Source of the DNA: [Synechococcus] sp. NIES-970
Lineage (GTDB): Bacteria; Cyanobacteriota; Cyanobacteriia; Cyanobacteriales; MRBY01
DNA: 64,000 bases
Assembly (NCBI GenBank): GCA_002356215.1
Contig: AP017959.1
Span: 2,372,195 to 2,436,194 of the forward strand
Reading direction: 5' to 3'
Shown here one piece after another: positions 27,894-37,957 of the stretch (the stretch's first letter is position 1; each line of letters starts with the position of its first letter). A program made the position numbers and the translations under genes. The notes beneath the pieces are model-generated. The model saw only the letters and a program-made list of their open reading frames with translations, did not search any database and was not told the DNA's origin.

Positions 27894-28280
27894 ATGATGG
27901 CAATTCCGGAGGCTTTTTTTGTGGGCGTCGAGCAACTAAATACGCAACAATTTTATGCTTGCCATGACACCCTCGAGGCTCTGTGGTTTGAAGCCATGGA
28001 GCCGGAAAAGTCTCTGTATCAGGGAATTCTACAGATTGCAGTGGGTTGCTATCATCTAGGCAACCACAACTTAAAGGGGGCCACGATTCTAGTCGGGGAG
28101 GGATTACGCCGCCTCCGCCAGACAGATGAAGCAGGGTATGGTGGGCTGGATATTTTAGGCTTTATTCAACAGGGGGAAATACTCCTGGCTCGTCTGCAGC
28201 AGCTACCCCGGGAAAAAGTGGCGCTGTTCCTCCAGGAGCTCCAGGAAAAAAATACTTTTCCCTGTTTGCAACCGCTTTAA
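27894..28280 (+). CDS. DUF309 family protein
   Basis: A 128-residue all-alpha protein with the DUF309 signature: QFYACHDTLEALWFEAM, YQGILQIAVGCYHLGNHNLKGA and GLRRLRQ. The conserved His and Glu residues suggest a metal or ligand site, but no function is known for the family. It starts 2 bases after ftrC, so the two genes form one transcript. A second in-frame ATG is the very next codon. Confidence 0.9.
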   Translation: MMAIPEAFFVGVEQLNTQQFYACHDTLEALWFEAMEPEKSLYQGILQIAVGCYHLGNHNLKGATILVGEGLRRLRQTDEAGYGGLDILGFIQQGEILLARLQQLPREKVALFLQELQEKNTFPCLQPL

Positions 28281-28299
28281 GTATTTATTTGCAACTATT

Positions 28300-29541
28300 T
28301 CAACAAAACCATCGCAAAAGATGGGCAGCGATGCGCTGGGCAGCTCCAGCGGTGCCCATGCGTTCTCGGCCATTGGTGGCGATCGCCTGGAGTAAATCAG
28401 GATGACTTAGTAGAAAATCTACTTTTTCTGGCACTGCGCTGGGGCCGGGGCAAAGAACAACTGATTCTCCCAGGAGGCGGGTTTGGGCCTCGGCAAAAGC
28501 CGGGGTAAATTGGGGGCCAGTGCCCATGATCGTTAAGGCAGGTTTGCCTAGACCAACAAATTGTTCCGTTGCTGTACCTGCCATGGCGATCGCGAAATCG
28601 GCAGCATGTAAGCTTTCAGCGTAATGATATTGGGTAAAGGCAAGTCGGGCTTTTTGCTGCTGGAAAACCTGGGCTTCCGAATCACCAAAAGTGAGTTCAG
28701 GGGGCTTAGAGTTGGTTGCTTGCCAACCCAACGGGGGCAGAAATGTGAGGAATTCCGTCGGATCAAGACTGGGGGCGATCGCCGCAATAAAGTTCACCGC
28801 CTGATATTTTTCGACGAGCAACTGAACTGCCCGGAGGATTTTTTGCCAATTTTCCAGCGCTTCCGGTGGGCGGGAACCGGGCAATAAAATAAAGGTTAGG
28901 CTTTCCTTTTCTATCTGAGACAAATTTTGGGGGGGTTCGAGGCCATCCATCATCGGATTCCCCAAATTTACCGCTGGAATTTTGTAGGTTTTTAAAATAT
29001 CTGTGGTCAGGCGATCGCGCGGATACACGGCCACACATTTTTTGCGACTGAGTAACCACCGTTCCCAGGGCAAATAAACGGATCCAAACCATTTTTCGAG
29101 GGCCGAGGTTTTCGGGAGCCAATTGCCTTGGCGATCGCGCAAATAGTATTCTGATTTTGCAGTACCGATAAAAGCATAGTCACAACCACTGAGACAAGAA
29201 AAAATAAGAGGAACAATATCCCCTACGGCAAGAATTAGAGATACTTCTTCTCTTTGCTTTGCCCATCGTTTAACGGCCTTGTATTGTTGCCAAGTGAGCT
29301 GTAATAATCCCCCCTTTAAGTCCCGCATTAATTGTCGATTATCCATATAAACAAATCCCCCGGAAGGCATTTGTTGGGTGCGGCCAATAATTGGAATATC
29401 TAATTTTTGGTAGGCGTGACCTGTGCCGACGATCGGCAGGGCGGCGAGGTTGATTGCTGGGTTCTGGGCTTGGATTGCACTGAGAATTTGAACGGCGATC
29501 GCATCTTCCCCATGGCCATTGCTAAGACATAAAATTCGCAT
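28300..29541 (-). CDS. Lipid-A-disaccharide synthase-related glycosyltransferase-like protein
   Basis: A 413-residue protein with a GT-B fold related to LpxB. N-terminal ILCLSNGHGEDAIAV is the nucleotide-like loop; later come FVYMDNRQLMRDL, AVGDIVPLIFS, LLPGSRPPEALENW and the family's sugar-nucleotide signature AIAMAGTATEQFVGLGKPAL. Cyanobacteria are thought to have little or no classic Kdo-lipid A, so this protein may act on another glycolipid or UDP-sugar. The next gene upstream is 3 bases away and co-transcribed. Confidence 0.85.
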   Translation of the reverse strand: MRILCLSNGHGEDAIAVQILSAIQAQNPAINLAALPIVGTGHAYQKLDIPIIGRTQQMPSGGFVYMDNRQLMRDLKGGLLQLTWQQYKAVKRWAKQREEVSLILAVGDIVPLIFSCLSGCDYAFIGTAKSEYYLRDRQGNWLPKTSALEKWFGSVYLPWERWLLSRKKCVAVYPRDRLTTDILKTYKIPAVNLGNPMMDGLEPPQNLSQIEKESLTFILLPGSRPPEALENWQKILRAVQLLVEKYQAVNFIAAIAPSLDPTEFLTFLPPLGWQATNSKPPELTFGDSEAQVFQQQKARLAFTQYHYAESLHAADFAIAMAGTATEQFVGLGKPALTIMGTGPQFTPAFAEAQTRLLGESVVLCPGPSAVPEKVDFLLSHPDLLQAIATNGRERMGTAGAAQRIAAHLLRWFC

Positions 29542-29544
29542 CAG

Positions 29545-30165
29545 TTAACCCCCAAACAAAAACTGTTTTGTTTCTTGCAAAAGAATAGCCAAACAATCAT
29601 TTAAGCTGTGATCACTATCGAGGGCAATGAAAGTTGTCCAGGGGCGATCTTTAGAATAATTTTCGCTCACTTGGATAGGCACTGTTTCATCATGAACACC
29701 ATGGAGAATCAAGGTTGGTGTTGTATTTTTAAACGTATAATTGGCGTATATTTCTGCATCTTGGAAAAAATTGTAGTGCAATGGTATTTCCCGTTGATAG
29801 CTGTAGTGAAAAACTGGGAGGTAGGTTTCTGTTTGCCATCTTGTCAGGGTCGTTTCTCCTAAACGGTGGCGCCAATGGATGGTGAATTGAAAAGCAGGCG
29901 CTAATAGGACAATTTTTTTGACCTGCTCTGGAAATTGTTCTGCGAGTATGGCGGCGGTGAGTCCCCCCAGGCTAGAGCCGATGATGTAACAAGGTTCCGT
30001 GAGCCAAGGCTGCATTTGCTCTAGTTGCCGAGAAAGGGTCAAACTACCGAAATCATCTTGGTTGAGGTCAGGAATAATGAGATCGGGGATATTTTGTGCG
30101 AAATACTGCGCTTTGCGAGACTGGGGACTGGAGGCAAAGCCGTGGAGATAGAGGGTACGGGTCAT
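29545..30165 (-). CDS. YqiA/UPF0227-type alpha/beta hydrolase (esterase)
   Basis: A 206-residue serine hydrolase from the Met of MTRTLYLHGFASSP. The nucleophile elbow is GSSLGG, the oxyanion-hole strand is LYLHGFASS, the acid is in GVHDETVPI and the His in LDSDHSLND. YqiA-like enzymes have carboxylesterase activity with broad substrates. The next gene, 3 bases downstream, is the LpxB-related protein, so the pair may act on the same lipid or glycan. An in-frame start 8 residues upstream is possible. Confidence 0.88.
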   Translation of the reverse strand: MTRTLYLHGFASSPQSRKAQYFAQNIPDLIIPDLNQDDFGSLTLSRQLEQMQPWLTEPCYIIGSSLGGLTAAILAEQFPEQVKKIVLLAPAFQFTIHWRHRLGETTLTRWQTETYLPVFHYSYQREIPLHYNFFQDAEIYANYTFKNTTPTLILHGVHDETVPIQVSENYSKDRPWTTFIALDSDHSLNDCLAILLQETKQFLFGG

Positions 30166-30462
30166 CGAGCAGGGAAACGGACAGCACAAACCATCATCTA
30201 ATATTTTGGGTTTTTGGGCGAAGGGCGATCGCCTTTCTAATCCTGGTCGGTAGTCTCCAGGGTCGCATTTTCATAGAGATTTGAGACAAAATATTCAAAT
30301 TCGATGCTGTCAAACCGATGGTTCTATTGCAATGGGCAGTCTTGAAATGGTTGAGACAAGATTTAGGCGATCGCCCTCGATCTTCCTTTGCCAGACGACG
30401 GGATAAAAAGATAAGGTTTAATATCTGCAGGGGTTTGGCCCAAATTTGTTGTTTGTGGTGCT

Positions 30463-32931
30463 ATGGATCAACCAGATTTTCTGCGATTACAAAAAGCATT
30501 GTCTATCGAAGCAGAACGGGGCTTTCAAGATCTCCAGGGCCATCAGCATCGCTTCAGTGAATTTCTATGCCTTAGTTTTGGGGCGGTTCCTCCCCCAGGC
30601 ATTACTCCCGATCAACGACGACGCTGGCAGGAATTTGCCCAGAAATTTGCCGACTATCCTACCGCAAACCCCCCTAAACGGCGGCTCTTGGTGGCGGGAG
30701 CCAGGAGTTTTTTGCAACAGGTCAAGGCGCAGCTGGAACAACCGCCCGAAAACTCGCCGAAAGTTAAATTACCCCGCACCCAATCCGTCCGCGAAAATAC
30801 GGCCAAAAGTTCGACCTATACCCAAAAAATCACCCTCGACCAACCGCTGATGTATCTGCCTGGGGTCGGGCCAAAACGCAGTGAACAGTTGGCAAAACTA
30901 GGACTGCAAACGGTGCGGGACGCGCTATTTTATTACCCCCGACAACACATCGACTACGCCAAGCAGGTCAAAATCACTGATCTGGAAGCGGGGGAAACAG
31001 TGACCCTAGTGGGCTATGTGGTGCGCTGTAGTATTTTTACCAGCCCGAAAAATCAGAAACTGAGTATTTTTGAGCTGTGGCTGCGCGATGGCAGTGGCCG
31101 CATTAAACTCAGTCGTTTCTACGCGGGTAGTCGTTACAGTAATCGGGGTTGGCAGGAAAAAATGAAGCGCCAATATCCGTCAGGGGTGGCGATCGCCGCA
31201 TCGGGATTGGTGAAAAAAAATAAATATGGCTTGACCCTTGATAACCCAGAAATTGAGGTCCTCGACAGCAGTGGGGCCGATATTAAATCTTTAAAAATTG
31301 GCCGGGTACTGCCGGTATATCCCCTCACGGAAGGGGTTCCCGCCGATCTGATTCGCAAAGTCGTTGTGAATGCACTGCCGGCCATTGAGCAGCTCAAGGA
31401 TCCGTTTCCGACAGCTTTTCGGGAGCAACATGGGCTGATGAAACTCAAAGAGGCGATCGCCAATATCCATTTCCCCGAAAATGCCGATATTCTCCAGCGA
31501 GCGCGCCAACGGTTGGTGTTCGATGAATTTTTCTACCTGCAACTGGGTTTTCTCCAACGGCGACAACAGGAAAAAGCCAGCCAAAAAAGTGCCGTGTTTA
31601 TCCCCCAGGGGGAGCTGATCAAGCGCTTTGAAGCCCTCCTGCCCTTCCAACTCACCAACGCCCAACAACGGGTGATCAACGAAATTCTCGCAGATTTGGC
31701 CCAGTCAACGCCGATGAATCGCCTTGTCCAAGGGGATGTGGGGGCCGGAAAAACGGTGGTGGCAGTCTTTGCGATCCTTGCCGCGATCCAGTCTGGCTAT
31801 CAGGCCGCTTTGATGGCACCCACGGAAGTCCTTGCCGAGCAACATTACCGCAAATTAGTCGGTTGGTTTAACTTGCTCCATTTGCCCGTAGAACTGCTCA
31901 CAGGGTCAACGAAAACAAAAAAACGCCGGGAGATCCACAGCCAACTGCAAACGGGGGAACTCAAAGTCCTGGTCGGGACCCATGCCCTAATCGAAGATCC
32001 AGTGCAGTTTCAAAATCTTGGTCTGGTGGTAATTGATGAACAACACCGCTTCGGTGTCCAACAGCGGGGCCGACTACTAGCGAAGGGGCAAGCGCCCCAT
32101 GTCCTGACCATGACCGCGACCCCCATTCCCCGGAGTCTGGCTCTCACCCTCCACGGGGATCTAGATGTCAGTCAAATTGATGAACTGCCCCCCGGTCGCC
32201 AACCCATTGATACCCGCGTTATTCCCGGAGGCGATCGCCACAAAGCCTATGAACTGATCAAGCGGGAAGTGGCCCAGGGCCGCCAAGCCTATGTCATTTT
32301 CCCCTTGATCGAAGAATCCGAAAAACTCGAAGCCAAGGCCGCCGTCGCTGAACACCAGCGGTTATCAGAGCAGGTTTTCAAAAGCTTTAATGTGGGGATC
32401 CTCCATGGGCGCATGAAATCAGAGGAAAAAGACAGCGCTCTCACAGCCTTCCGCGATAACCAAGATCAAATCATTGTTTCCACCACCGTGATCGAAGTGG
32501 GGGTTGATGTGCCTAATGCGACGGTGATGCTCATTGAAAATGCCGAACGCTTTGGCCTTTCCCAACTGCACCAGTTGCGGGGCCGGGTCGGTCGGGGTTC
32601 CCACCAGTCCCACTGTTTGCTGGTGACCAACAGTAAAAATCCCGACTCCCAAACCCGTCTCCGGGTGCTAGAGCAATCTACCGATGGCTTTTTTATCTCG
32701 GAAATGGATCTGCGGCTGCGGGGGCCGGGGGAAGTGCTGGGCACGAAGCAATCAGGCTTGCCAGATTTTGCCCTGGCTAGTCTCACGGAGGATCAAGAGG
32801 TATTATTAATTGCTCGCCAGGCTGCTGAACAATTGCTCCAAAAAGATTCCAGCTTGTCACAATACCCTCTGATGCAGCAGGAACTCCAGCGCAAATACCA
32901 GAAACTTCTCGGGGCGGATGTGCTTACCTAG
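30463..32931 (+). CDS. recG: ATP-dependent DNA helicase RecG
   Basis: An 822-residue RecG: a ~150-residue N-terminal extension, a wedge/OB domain (VTLVGYVVRCS, LWLRDGSGRIKLSRF), then helicase motifs: I GDVGAGKTV, Ia MAPTEVLAEQH, II VIDEQHRFG, III MTATPIPRSL, V VIEVGVDVPN and VI QLRGRVGRG. The C-terminal TRG region ends with PDFALASLTED. RecG reverses stalled forks and remodels branched DNA. The stop codon overlaps by 4 bases with that of the convergent transporter gene. Confidence 0.97.
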   Translation: MDQPDFLRLQKALSIEAERGFQDLQGHQHRFSEFLCLSFGAVPPPGITPDQRRRWQEFAQKFADYPTANPPKRRLLVAGARSFLQQVKAQLEQPPENSPKVKLPRTQSVRENTAKSSTYTQKITLDQPLMYLPGVGPKRSEQLAKLGLQTVRDALFYYPRQHIDYAKQVKITDLEAGETVTLVGYVVRCSIFTSPKNQKLSIFELWLRDGSGRIKLSRFYAGSRYSNRGWQEKMKRQYPSGVAIAASGLVKKNKYGLTLDNPEIEVLDSSGADIKSLKIGRVLPVYPLTEGVPADLIRKVVVNALPAIEQLKDPFPTAFREQHGLMKLKEAIANIHFPENADILQRARQRLVFDEFFYLQLGFLQRRQQEKASQKSAVFIPQGELIKRFEALLPFQLTNAQQRVINEILADLAQSTPMNRLVQGDVGAGKTVVAVFAILAAIQSGYQAALMAPTEVLAEQHYRKLVGWFNLLHLPVELLTGSTKTKKRREIHSQLQTGELKVLVGTHALIEDPVQFQNLGLVVIDEQHRFGVQQRGRLLAKGQAPHVLTMTATPIPRSLALTLHGDLDVSQIDELPPGRQPIDTRVIPGGDRHKAYELIKREVAQGRQAYVIFPLIEESEKLEAKAAVAEHQRLSEQVFKSFNVGILHGRMKSEEKDSALTAFRDNQDQIIVSTTVIEVGVDVPNATVMLIENAERFGLSQLHQLRGRVGRGSHQSHCLLVTNSKNPDSQTRLRVLEQSTDGFFISEMDLRLRGPGEVLGTKQSGLPDFALASLTEDQEVLLIARQAAEQLLQKDSSLSQYPLMQQELQRKYQKLLGADVLT

Positions 32932-33773
32932 GGAGTGATGTCACTGGTTTTTTTCAGGCAGAAACTGGCGCCTAAAATTAGGCCAGCTCCCAGAATGACG
33001 TTGGGAGAAAGCTGCTCTTGAAAAAAGACGATGCCACAGAAAATCGTGCTTAAAATCTCTAGGTAGCACAGCAAAGCGGTGGTTGAGGCGGGTAACTTTG
33101 TCAGTGCAGAAAAAAATAGCATAAAGCCAATAATGCCAATGGAGACACCATAAATGCCCCCCATGGTGAATTGGAAGGGATTAGGCCCAGGGTAGGTTCC
33201 CAAAAGAAAAGGAAAGGAAACGACCCCAGCCACAAGATTCTGGTAGAAAATTAGGCGATATACCGAAAAATCGGCAGCTTTTATTTTGTACATCACCACC
33301 GTTGCCGCAACGAGAACGGCGGCGATGAGAACGCTGGTCAAGCCCAGAAAGCTGCGACTAGAAAGGTTGATTTCACTATTGGCATAGATAACGGCAATCC
33401 CCAAGATAAAGCAGGGTAATAGCCAAAGGTTCCGACGGGGAATGGCTTCTTTGAGAAAAATCCAGCTAAAGAGAGTCGTGAAGAGGGGCCAGGTATAGAG
33501 GATAACTACGGCACTGCTGAGGTCGGCATAGCTAAAACCAATGATGTAGCATAGTCCCCGCACAGCGTCGAGAAAAGAAATCAGCAAGAGGAAGGGGGTG
33601 GCTCCCCAAAAAAGCGGTTCTCGACGGTAGAGAAATAGGGCTGAGACAAAGATCAGCGGAATTCCGGCCCGAAAAAATGTCATCACGAAGGGGGACAGAT
33701 CAGCCAGTTTGATGTAGACGCCGGATGTTCCTAAAATCAGGGTGGCGATCGCCAATTGCAGGACAGGATTCAT
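32928..33773 (-). CDS. EamA/DMT superfamily transporter
   Basis: A protein of about 281 residues from the Met of MNPVLQLAIATL, with about ten hydrophobic helices and two EamA repeats. The second repeat contains GVSIGIIGFMLFFSALTKLPAST and GAGLILGASFCL. Such proteins export amino acids, nucleobases or other metabolites. An in-frame start 27 residues earlier is not favoured because those residues are not hydrophobic. It is convergent with recG. Confidence 0.88.
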   Translation of the reverse strand: MNPVLQLAIATLILGTSGVYIKLADLSPFVMTFFRAGIPLIFVSALFLYRREPLFWGATPFLLLISFLDAVRGLCYIIGFSYADLSSAVVILYTWPLFTTLFSWIFLKEAIPRRNLWLLPCFILGIAVIYANSEINLSSRSFLGLTSVLIAAVLVAATVVMYKIKAADFSVYRLIFYQNLVAGVVSFPFLLGTYPGPNPFQFTMGGIYGVSIGIIGFMLFFSALTKLPASTTALLCYLEILSTIFCGIVFFQEQLSPNVILGAGLILGASFCLKKTSDITP

Positions 33774-33897
33774 GCTAGAAAGGCTCGTAAAAAAACCCAG
33801 GGAATCACAACCCACGGACGGGTTGATTATCCTTGAGTTTCTAGTGAGTATCAAGCGATTCTAGTGATCGGATTCCCTCTAAGGGAGAAAGATATCT

Positions 33898-34881
33898 TTA
33901 TTGAGCGGCTTCGATCGCCGAATTACCAGAACTTTGGGGCCGGGGAGCAACCGTTTGGAACAGACCCCAACCGACCAAGGCGATCGCCGCAATGCCACCG
34001 ACAATCCCCGCCACCTTCCAGAGCGGATTAGGGGCAACTTCGTCTTCTAATTCTTCCTCTTCATCATGGGCATAACGGTGATATAGGTAATCGAGGGCAT
34101 AGTTCCGCAGTTCCATATATTTCGGATCGTCCGTCAGCTGCTCCCGATTACGGGGGCGATCGAAGGGCACTTCGAGAATTTCACCAACATTTGCCCTGGG
34201 GCCATTGGTCATCATGACAATGCGATCCGCAAGAAATAACGCCTCGTCAATGTCGTGGGTAATCATCAACACAGTGATTTTATTTTCTCGCCAGATTTGC
34301 AGTAATTCCTCCTGCAACTCCTCCTTGGTGATTGCATCCAAGGCCCCAAAGGGTTCATCCAAAATCAGGACCTCTGGGTGAATGGACAGGGCGCGGGCGA
34401 TCGCCACCCGTTGTTTCATCCCGCCGGAAATTTGATGGGGTTTCTTTTTCGCTGCTTCGGTTAACCCCACCATCTCCATGTATTTTCTGACGGTCGCTTC
34501 CCGCTCTGCCTTTGGTTGATCCTTGCAGACTGTATTCACCGCCAGGGCCACATTGTCGTGGGCATTTTTCCACGGCAACAGGCAGTAGTTTTGGAACACC
34601 ATCATCCGGTCGGGACCTGGAGCCGTAATGGGTTCCCCATGGAGTTTTACCGTGCCAGTGGTCGGTTGATTAAACCCTGAGATCATATTGAGCATCGTGG
34701 ATTTACCACAGCCAGAGTGACCGATGATGCAGATAAATTCCCCTTCATTGACTGTTAGATTTACATTTTCTAAAACGGTGAGGGGACCTTTGGCTGTCGG
34801 GTAAACTTTACTGACATTTTCAAGGGCGAGAAATGTGCTTTGAGCTTCTTTTTTGAGGGTGGTGTCAGGTGCAGTCATCAT
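33898..34881 (-). CDS. nrtD: Nitrate ABC transporter ATP-binding protein NrtD, with C-terminal membrane tail
   Basis: ATPase of the NrtABCD high-affinity nitrate/nitrite system. From the first Met of MMTAPDTTLKK (34881) it has 327 residues; an in-frame ATG at 34977 overlaps the end of nrtC by 14 bases and would give 359. Walker A is GHSGCGKST, signature ISGGMKQR, Walker B LILDEP, H-loop THDIDEAL. After the usual NrtD end (about residue 270) an acidic stretch EEEELEDE leads to a hydrophobic helix (VAGIVGGIAAIALVGWGLF) and a short polar end. I do not recall this tail in NrtD of other cyanobacteria. Confidence 0.92.
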   Translation of the reverse strand: MMTAPDTTLKKEAQSTFLALENVSKVYPTAKGPLTVLENVNLTVNEGEFICIIGHSGCGKSTMLNMISGFNQPTTGTVKLHGEPITAPGPDRMMVFQNYCLLPWKNAHDNVALAVNTVCKDQPKAEREATVRKYMEMVGLTEAAKKKPHQISGGMKQRVAIARALSIHPEVLILDEPFGALDAITKEELQEELLQIWRENKITVLMITHDIDEALFLADRIVMMTNGPRANVGEILEVPFDRPRNREQLTDDPKYMELRNYALDYLYHRYAHDEEEELEDEVAPNPLWKVAGIVGGIAAIALVGWGLFQTVAPRPQSSGNSAIEAAQ

Positions 34882-34963
34882 GGTTGTTACTGGAGTAGAA
34901 TCGATGGGTTTAATCCGGTTGCATCTCCCTGAGGTTGGGATGGTAATCCCCAGGCAATGCCCT

Positions 34964-36982
34964 TTAGCGAACGGCATTAGAAGTCTGTTCTAGGGGAATT
35001 TCAATGCTGATAAAGTCCCGATAGATATTGAAGCGCTTGATATAGCCAATCGGATCGTCGGCGGTAAAGACCATTTGATCCATCAGTTTTAGGGTTTGGC
35101 GATCGCCTTCGATATCAGGCCAACCCAACTGGCGACAGGCTTCCCCAAACAGGTCAGGGCGGCGCACTCGCTCGGTAATTTCCACCCAGTTTTTCGGGAA
35201 GGGCACATAACCCCAACGGGCCAGTTGCGTAAGCAGCCACAGCCCTTCACCCCGGGCCGGGAAGTTGGCCTGTTCGTTGTGAAACTGGTGAAAACGGGGC
35301 AATGTTTCAGGCGCCGTGCCATCGCCGCGATCAAAGCTGCCGATAAAGCCAGCCTGGGCCATCTGGGGATCAAAATCTAAATAATTGGGCTGGGTTAACA
35401 TGCCTAAAATCTCGGGGCGATTGCGGTGATCGTCGCAGTAGGCACAGGCTTCGAGCAACGCTTTAACGAGGGCGATATGGGTTTTCGGGAACTGTTCTAC
35501 CCAAGTTTCCTTTACCCCTAAAACCTTTTCAGGATGCCCCGCCCAAATATCGAGATCCGTTGCGACCACATAACCTAGCCCTGCTGCCACCGCTTGGGAA
35601 TTCCACGGGTTACCGACACAAAAGCCATCGATCGCCCCGGATTGTAGATTTTCTAGCATCTCTCCAGGGGAGAGGGTCGTGAGAATGACATCTTGATCGG
35701 GGTCAATGCCACCGGAAGCCAACCAGTAGCGCAGCAACAGATTTTCCATGGAGGCGGGATACACTGTGCCAAAGGTGAGGATCCGATCTGGCGTTTGTTG
35801 GAGATACGCCTTGAGTTCCTGGGGGGTTTTGATCCCAGCATCAAGAAATTCCCGACCAAGGGTGATTGCATTGCCATTGCGACTCAACACCATCGCGCTC
35901 ACCATTGGGATCGAGACGTTGTTTTTTAAACCGACGGTCATGGCAATGGGCATCCCTGCGACCATTTGCGCCGCATCCAGCTCCCCCGTGGCAACCCCAT
36001 CGGCGATCGCCTGCCAGCTCTCCTGTTGAATCAGGTTGACCTGTTGGATGCCATGTTTTTGGAACAAACCCAATTCCTGGGCCACGATAAATGGCGCACT
36101 GTCGGTTAAGGGGAGATAACCCAGGTTGACCGTCGCTTTTTCGGGTAAATTGTTCGTCTCCGGTGCGTGACTGATCTGCCCGACCTTTTTCACCCGTTTT
36201 TGCTGATTGAGGAAATAAACAATTTCGTGGCGCAAATTATAGTAATCAGGATGATTGACCACCTCTAACCGATGGCGGGGACGGGGAATCGGCACATCTA
36301 GAATTTGTCCAATGTGGGCTTCGGGGCCAGTGGTCAACATCACCACCCGGTCTGAGAGCAACAGCGCTTCATCCACATCATGGGTGACCATTACACAGGT
36401 GATTTGTTTTTCCTGGACGATCTCCATTAATTTTTCTTGCAGATTCCCCCGTGTCAGGGCGTCCAACGCCCCAAAGGGTTCATCTAGCAGCAAAACTTTT
36501 GGTTTGATGGCTAGGGCACGGGCGATCGCCACCCGTTGTTTCATCCCCCCAGACAAAGCGCCGGGCTTACGATTGGCGGCCCGTTTTAGACCGACTAATT
36601 CAATGTTTTCATCAACAATGCGGCGTCGCTCTGCCTTGGGCAGATCCTTAAGCACCTGATTGACCGCCAGCCCGATGTTTTGCCGTACCGTGAGCCAAGG
36701 CAAGAGGGAATAATTCTGAAAGACGACCATCCGGTCAGGACCAGGGCCAGCTACTTCTTTTCCTTCTACCACCACACCGCCAAAGGTGGGACAATCCAAC
36801 CCCGAAATCATATTGAGGAGTGTCGATTTACCGCAGCCAGAGTGACCGATGAGCGAAATAAATTCCCCCTGTTGAATTTTGAGGTCAATATTTTTTAAGG
36901 CAATATAGCGATCGCCATTGGGGAGCGGAAAAATTTTGTCAACGTGATCAACATCAATGAAATCCACAAATTTATTCGACAT
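34964..36982 (-). CDS. nrtC: Nitrate ABC transporter fused ATPase/sensor protein NrtC
   Basis: A 672-residue protein: an NrtD-like ATPase (about 1-260; GHSGCGKST, LSGGMKQR, LLLDEP, THDVDEAL) fused to an NrtA-like solute-binding domain (about 285-650, LGYLPLTDSAPFIVAQELG, SGGIDPDQD and DGFCVGNPWN). In NrtC the C-terminal domain senses ammonium and closes the transporter. The next genes are nrtB upstream (85-base gap) and nrtD downstream. It is also the architecture of CmpC, but the neighbour NrtA decides for nitrate. Confidence 0.94.
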   Translation of the reverse strand: MSNKFVDFIDVDHVDKIFPLPNGDRYIALKNIDLKIQQGEFISLIGHSGCGKSTLLNMISGLDCPTFGGVVVEGKEVAGPGPDRMVVFQNYSLLPWLTVRQNIGLAVNQVLKDLPKAERRRIVDENIELVGLKRAANRKPGALSGGMKQRVAIARALAIKPKVLLLDEPFGALDALTRGNLQEKLMEIVQEKQITCVMVTHDVDEALLLSDRVVMLTTGPEAHIGQILDVPIPRPRHRLEVVNHPDYYNLRHEIVYFLNQQKRVKKVGQISHAPETNNLPEKATVNLGYLPLTDSAPFIVAQELGLFQKHGIQQVNLIQQESWQAIADGVATGELDAAQMVAGMPIAMTVGLKNNVSIPMVSAMVLSRNGNAITLGREFLDAGIKTPQELKAYLQQTPDRILTFGTVYPASMENLLLRYWLASGGIDPDQDVILTTLSPGEMLENLQSGAIDGFCVGNPWNSQAVAAGLGYVVATDLDIWAGHPEKVLGVKETWVEQFPKTHIALVKALLEACAYCDDHRNRPEILGMLTQPNYLDFDPQMAQAGFIGSFDRGDGTAPETLPRFHQFHNEQANFPARGEGLWLLTQLARWGYVPFPKNWVEITERVRRPDLFGEACRQLGWPDIEGDRQTLKLMDQMVFTADDPIGYIKRFNIYRDFISIEIPLEQTSNAVR

Positions 36983-37067
36983 AACGTAGTCACCAGCTAA
37001 CAGGTTTGGCAGGGAAAAATAGATGGCGAAATTTAGTCTCTATTTCACCAGTTCTAGCACTTGATAT

Positions 37068-37916
37068 TTAATGTTTTTGTTCAGAGGGAACCACAAATCG
37101 CGCCAGGAATTCCACCAGGCGATCGAGCACCAAGCCGACAATACCCACATAAACGAGGGCCAGAATAATTTGACTCATTTGAGAACTGTTATAGGAATCC
37201 CAAATAAAGAAGCCAATGCCGACGCCTCCCACCAACATTTCAGCCGCAATAATTGCCAACCAAGACAGGCCGATACCAATTCTCAGGCCAGTGAAAATAT
37301 AGGGCACTGCCGAAGGAAACAAAATATTGAAGAAATAGCCAATTTTTGAGAGTTTGAGTACCCTCGCTACATTACGATAGTCCTGGGGCAACTGTTGTAC
37401 ACCAACTGTGGTGTTGATAATAATCGGCCAGATCGCCGTAATAAAAATCACGAAGATGGCAGAAGGCTCACTCTGTCTGAGGGCCGCCAAAGAAATTGGC
37501 AACCAGGCCAAGGGGGGGATCGTTCTTAAGACTTGAAAAATAGGATCAAGGGCATCATACATAAAACGATTGGCGCCAATGAGAATCCCTAGGCCAATCC
37601 CCACGATGGCAGCGAGGGAAAAGCCCACCGCCACCCGTTTTAAACTAGCAAAAATCTGTAAACCCAGTCCTTTATCCACACCACCATTGTCGTAGAAAGG
37701 ATTGATGATCAGGGGATCCCAGGTATCTTGTAACACTGTTATGGGACTCGGTAAACGGGACGCTTCGCCGCTACAGAGAATTTGCCAGATTACTAACAAA
37801 ATGGCGATCGCCACCACCGGAGCTGCAATCTTGCGGAGCCAAGGGAAACGCCGCAGAATCATCTGAAGCGGGTTAGCCTTGCGTCCACGGGTTGGAAAAG
37901 TTGAACTAGCCATCAC
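37068..37916 (-). CDS. nrtB: Nitrate ABC transporter permease NrtB
   Basis: A 282-residue permease with about six helices of the SsuC/TauC/NrtB type. The EAA-like coupling loop with the ATPases is around GVQQLPQDYRNVARVLKLSK, followed by NILFPSAVPYIFTGLRIGIG. It dimerises to form the membrane channel. It starts 99 bases downstream of nrtA, and that gap contains a hairpin with a T-run. Confidence 0.95.
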   Translation of the reverse strand: MMASSTFPTRGRKANPLQMILRRFPWLRKIAAPVVAIAILLVIWQILCSGEASRLPSPITVLQDTWDPLIINPFYDNGGVDKGLGLQIFASLKRVAVGFSLAAIVGIGLGILIGANRFMYDALDPIFQVLRTIPPLAWLPISLAALRQSEPSAIFVIFITAIWPIIINTTVGVQQLPQDYRNVARVLKLSKIGYFFNILFPSAVPYIFTGLRIGIGLSWLAIIAAEMLVGGVGIGFFIWDSYNSSQMSQIILALVYVGIVGLVLDRLVEFLARFVVPSEQKH

Positions 37917-37957
37917 AATAAATCCCTGGAAACTAATAAAAACTGGATTGAGATTGC

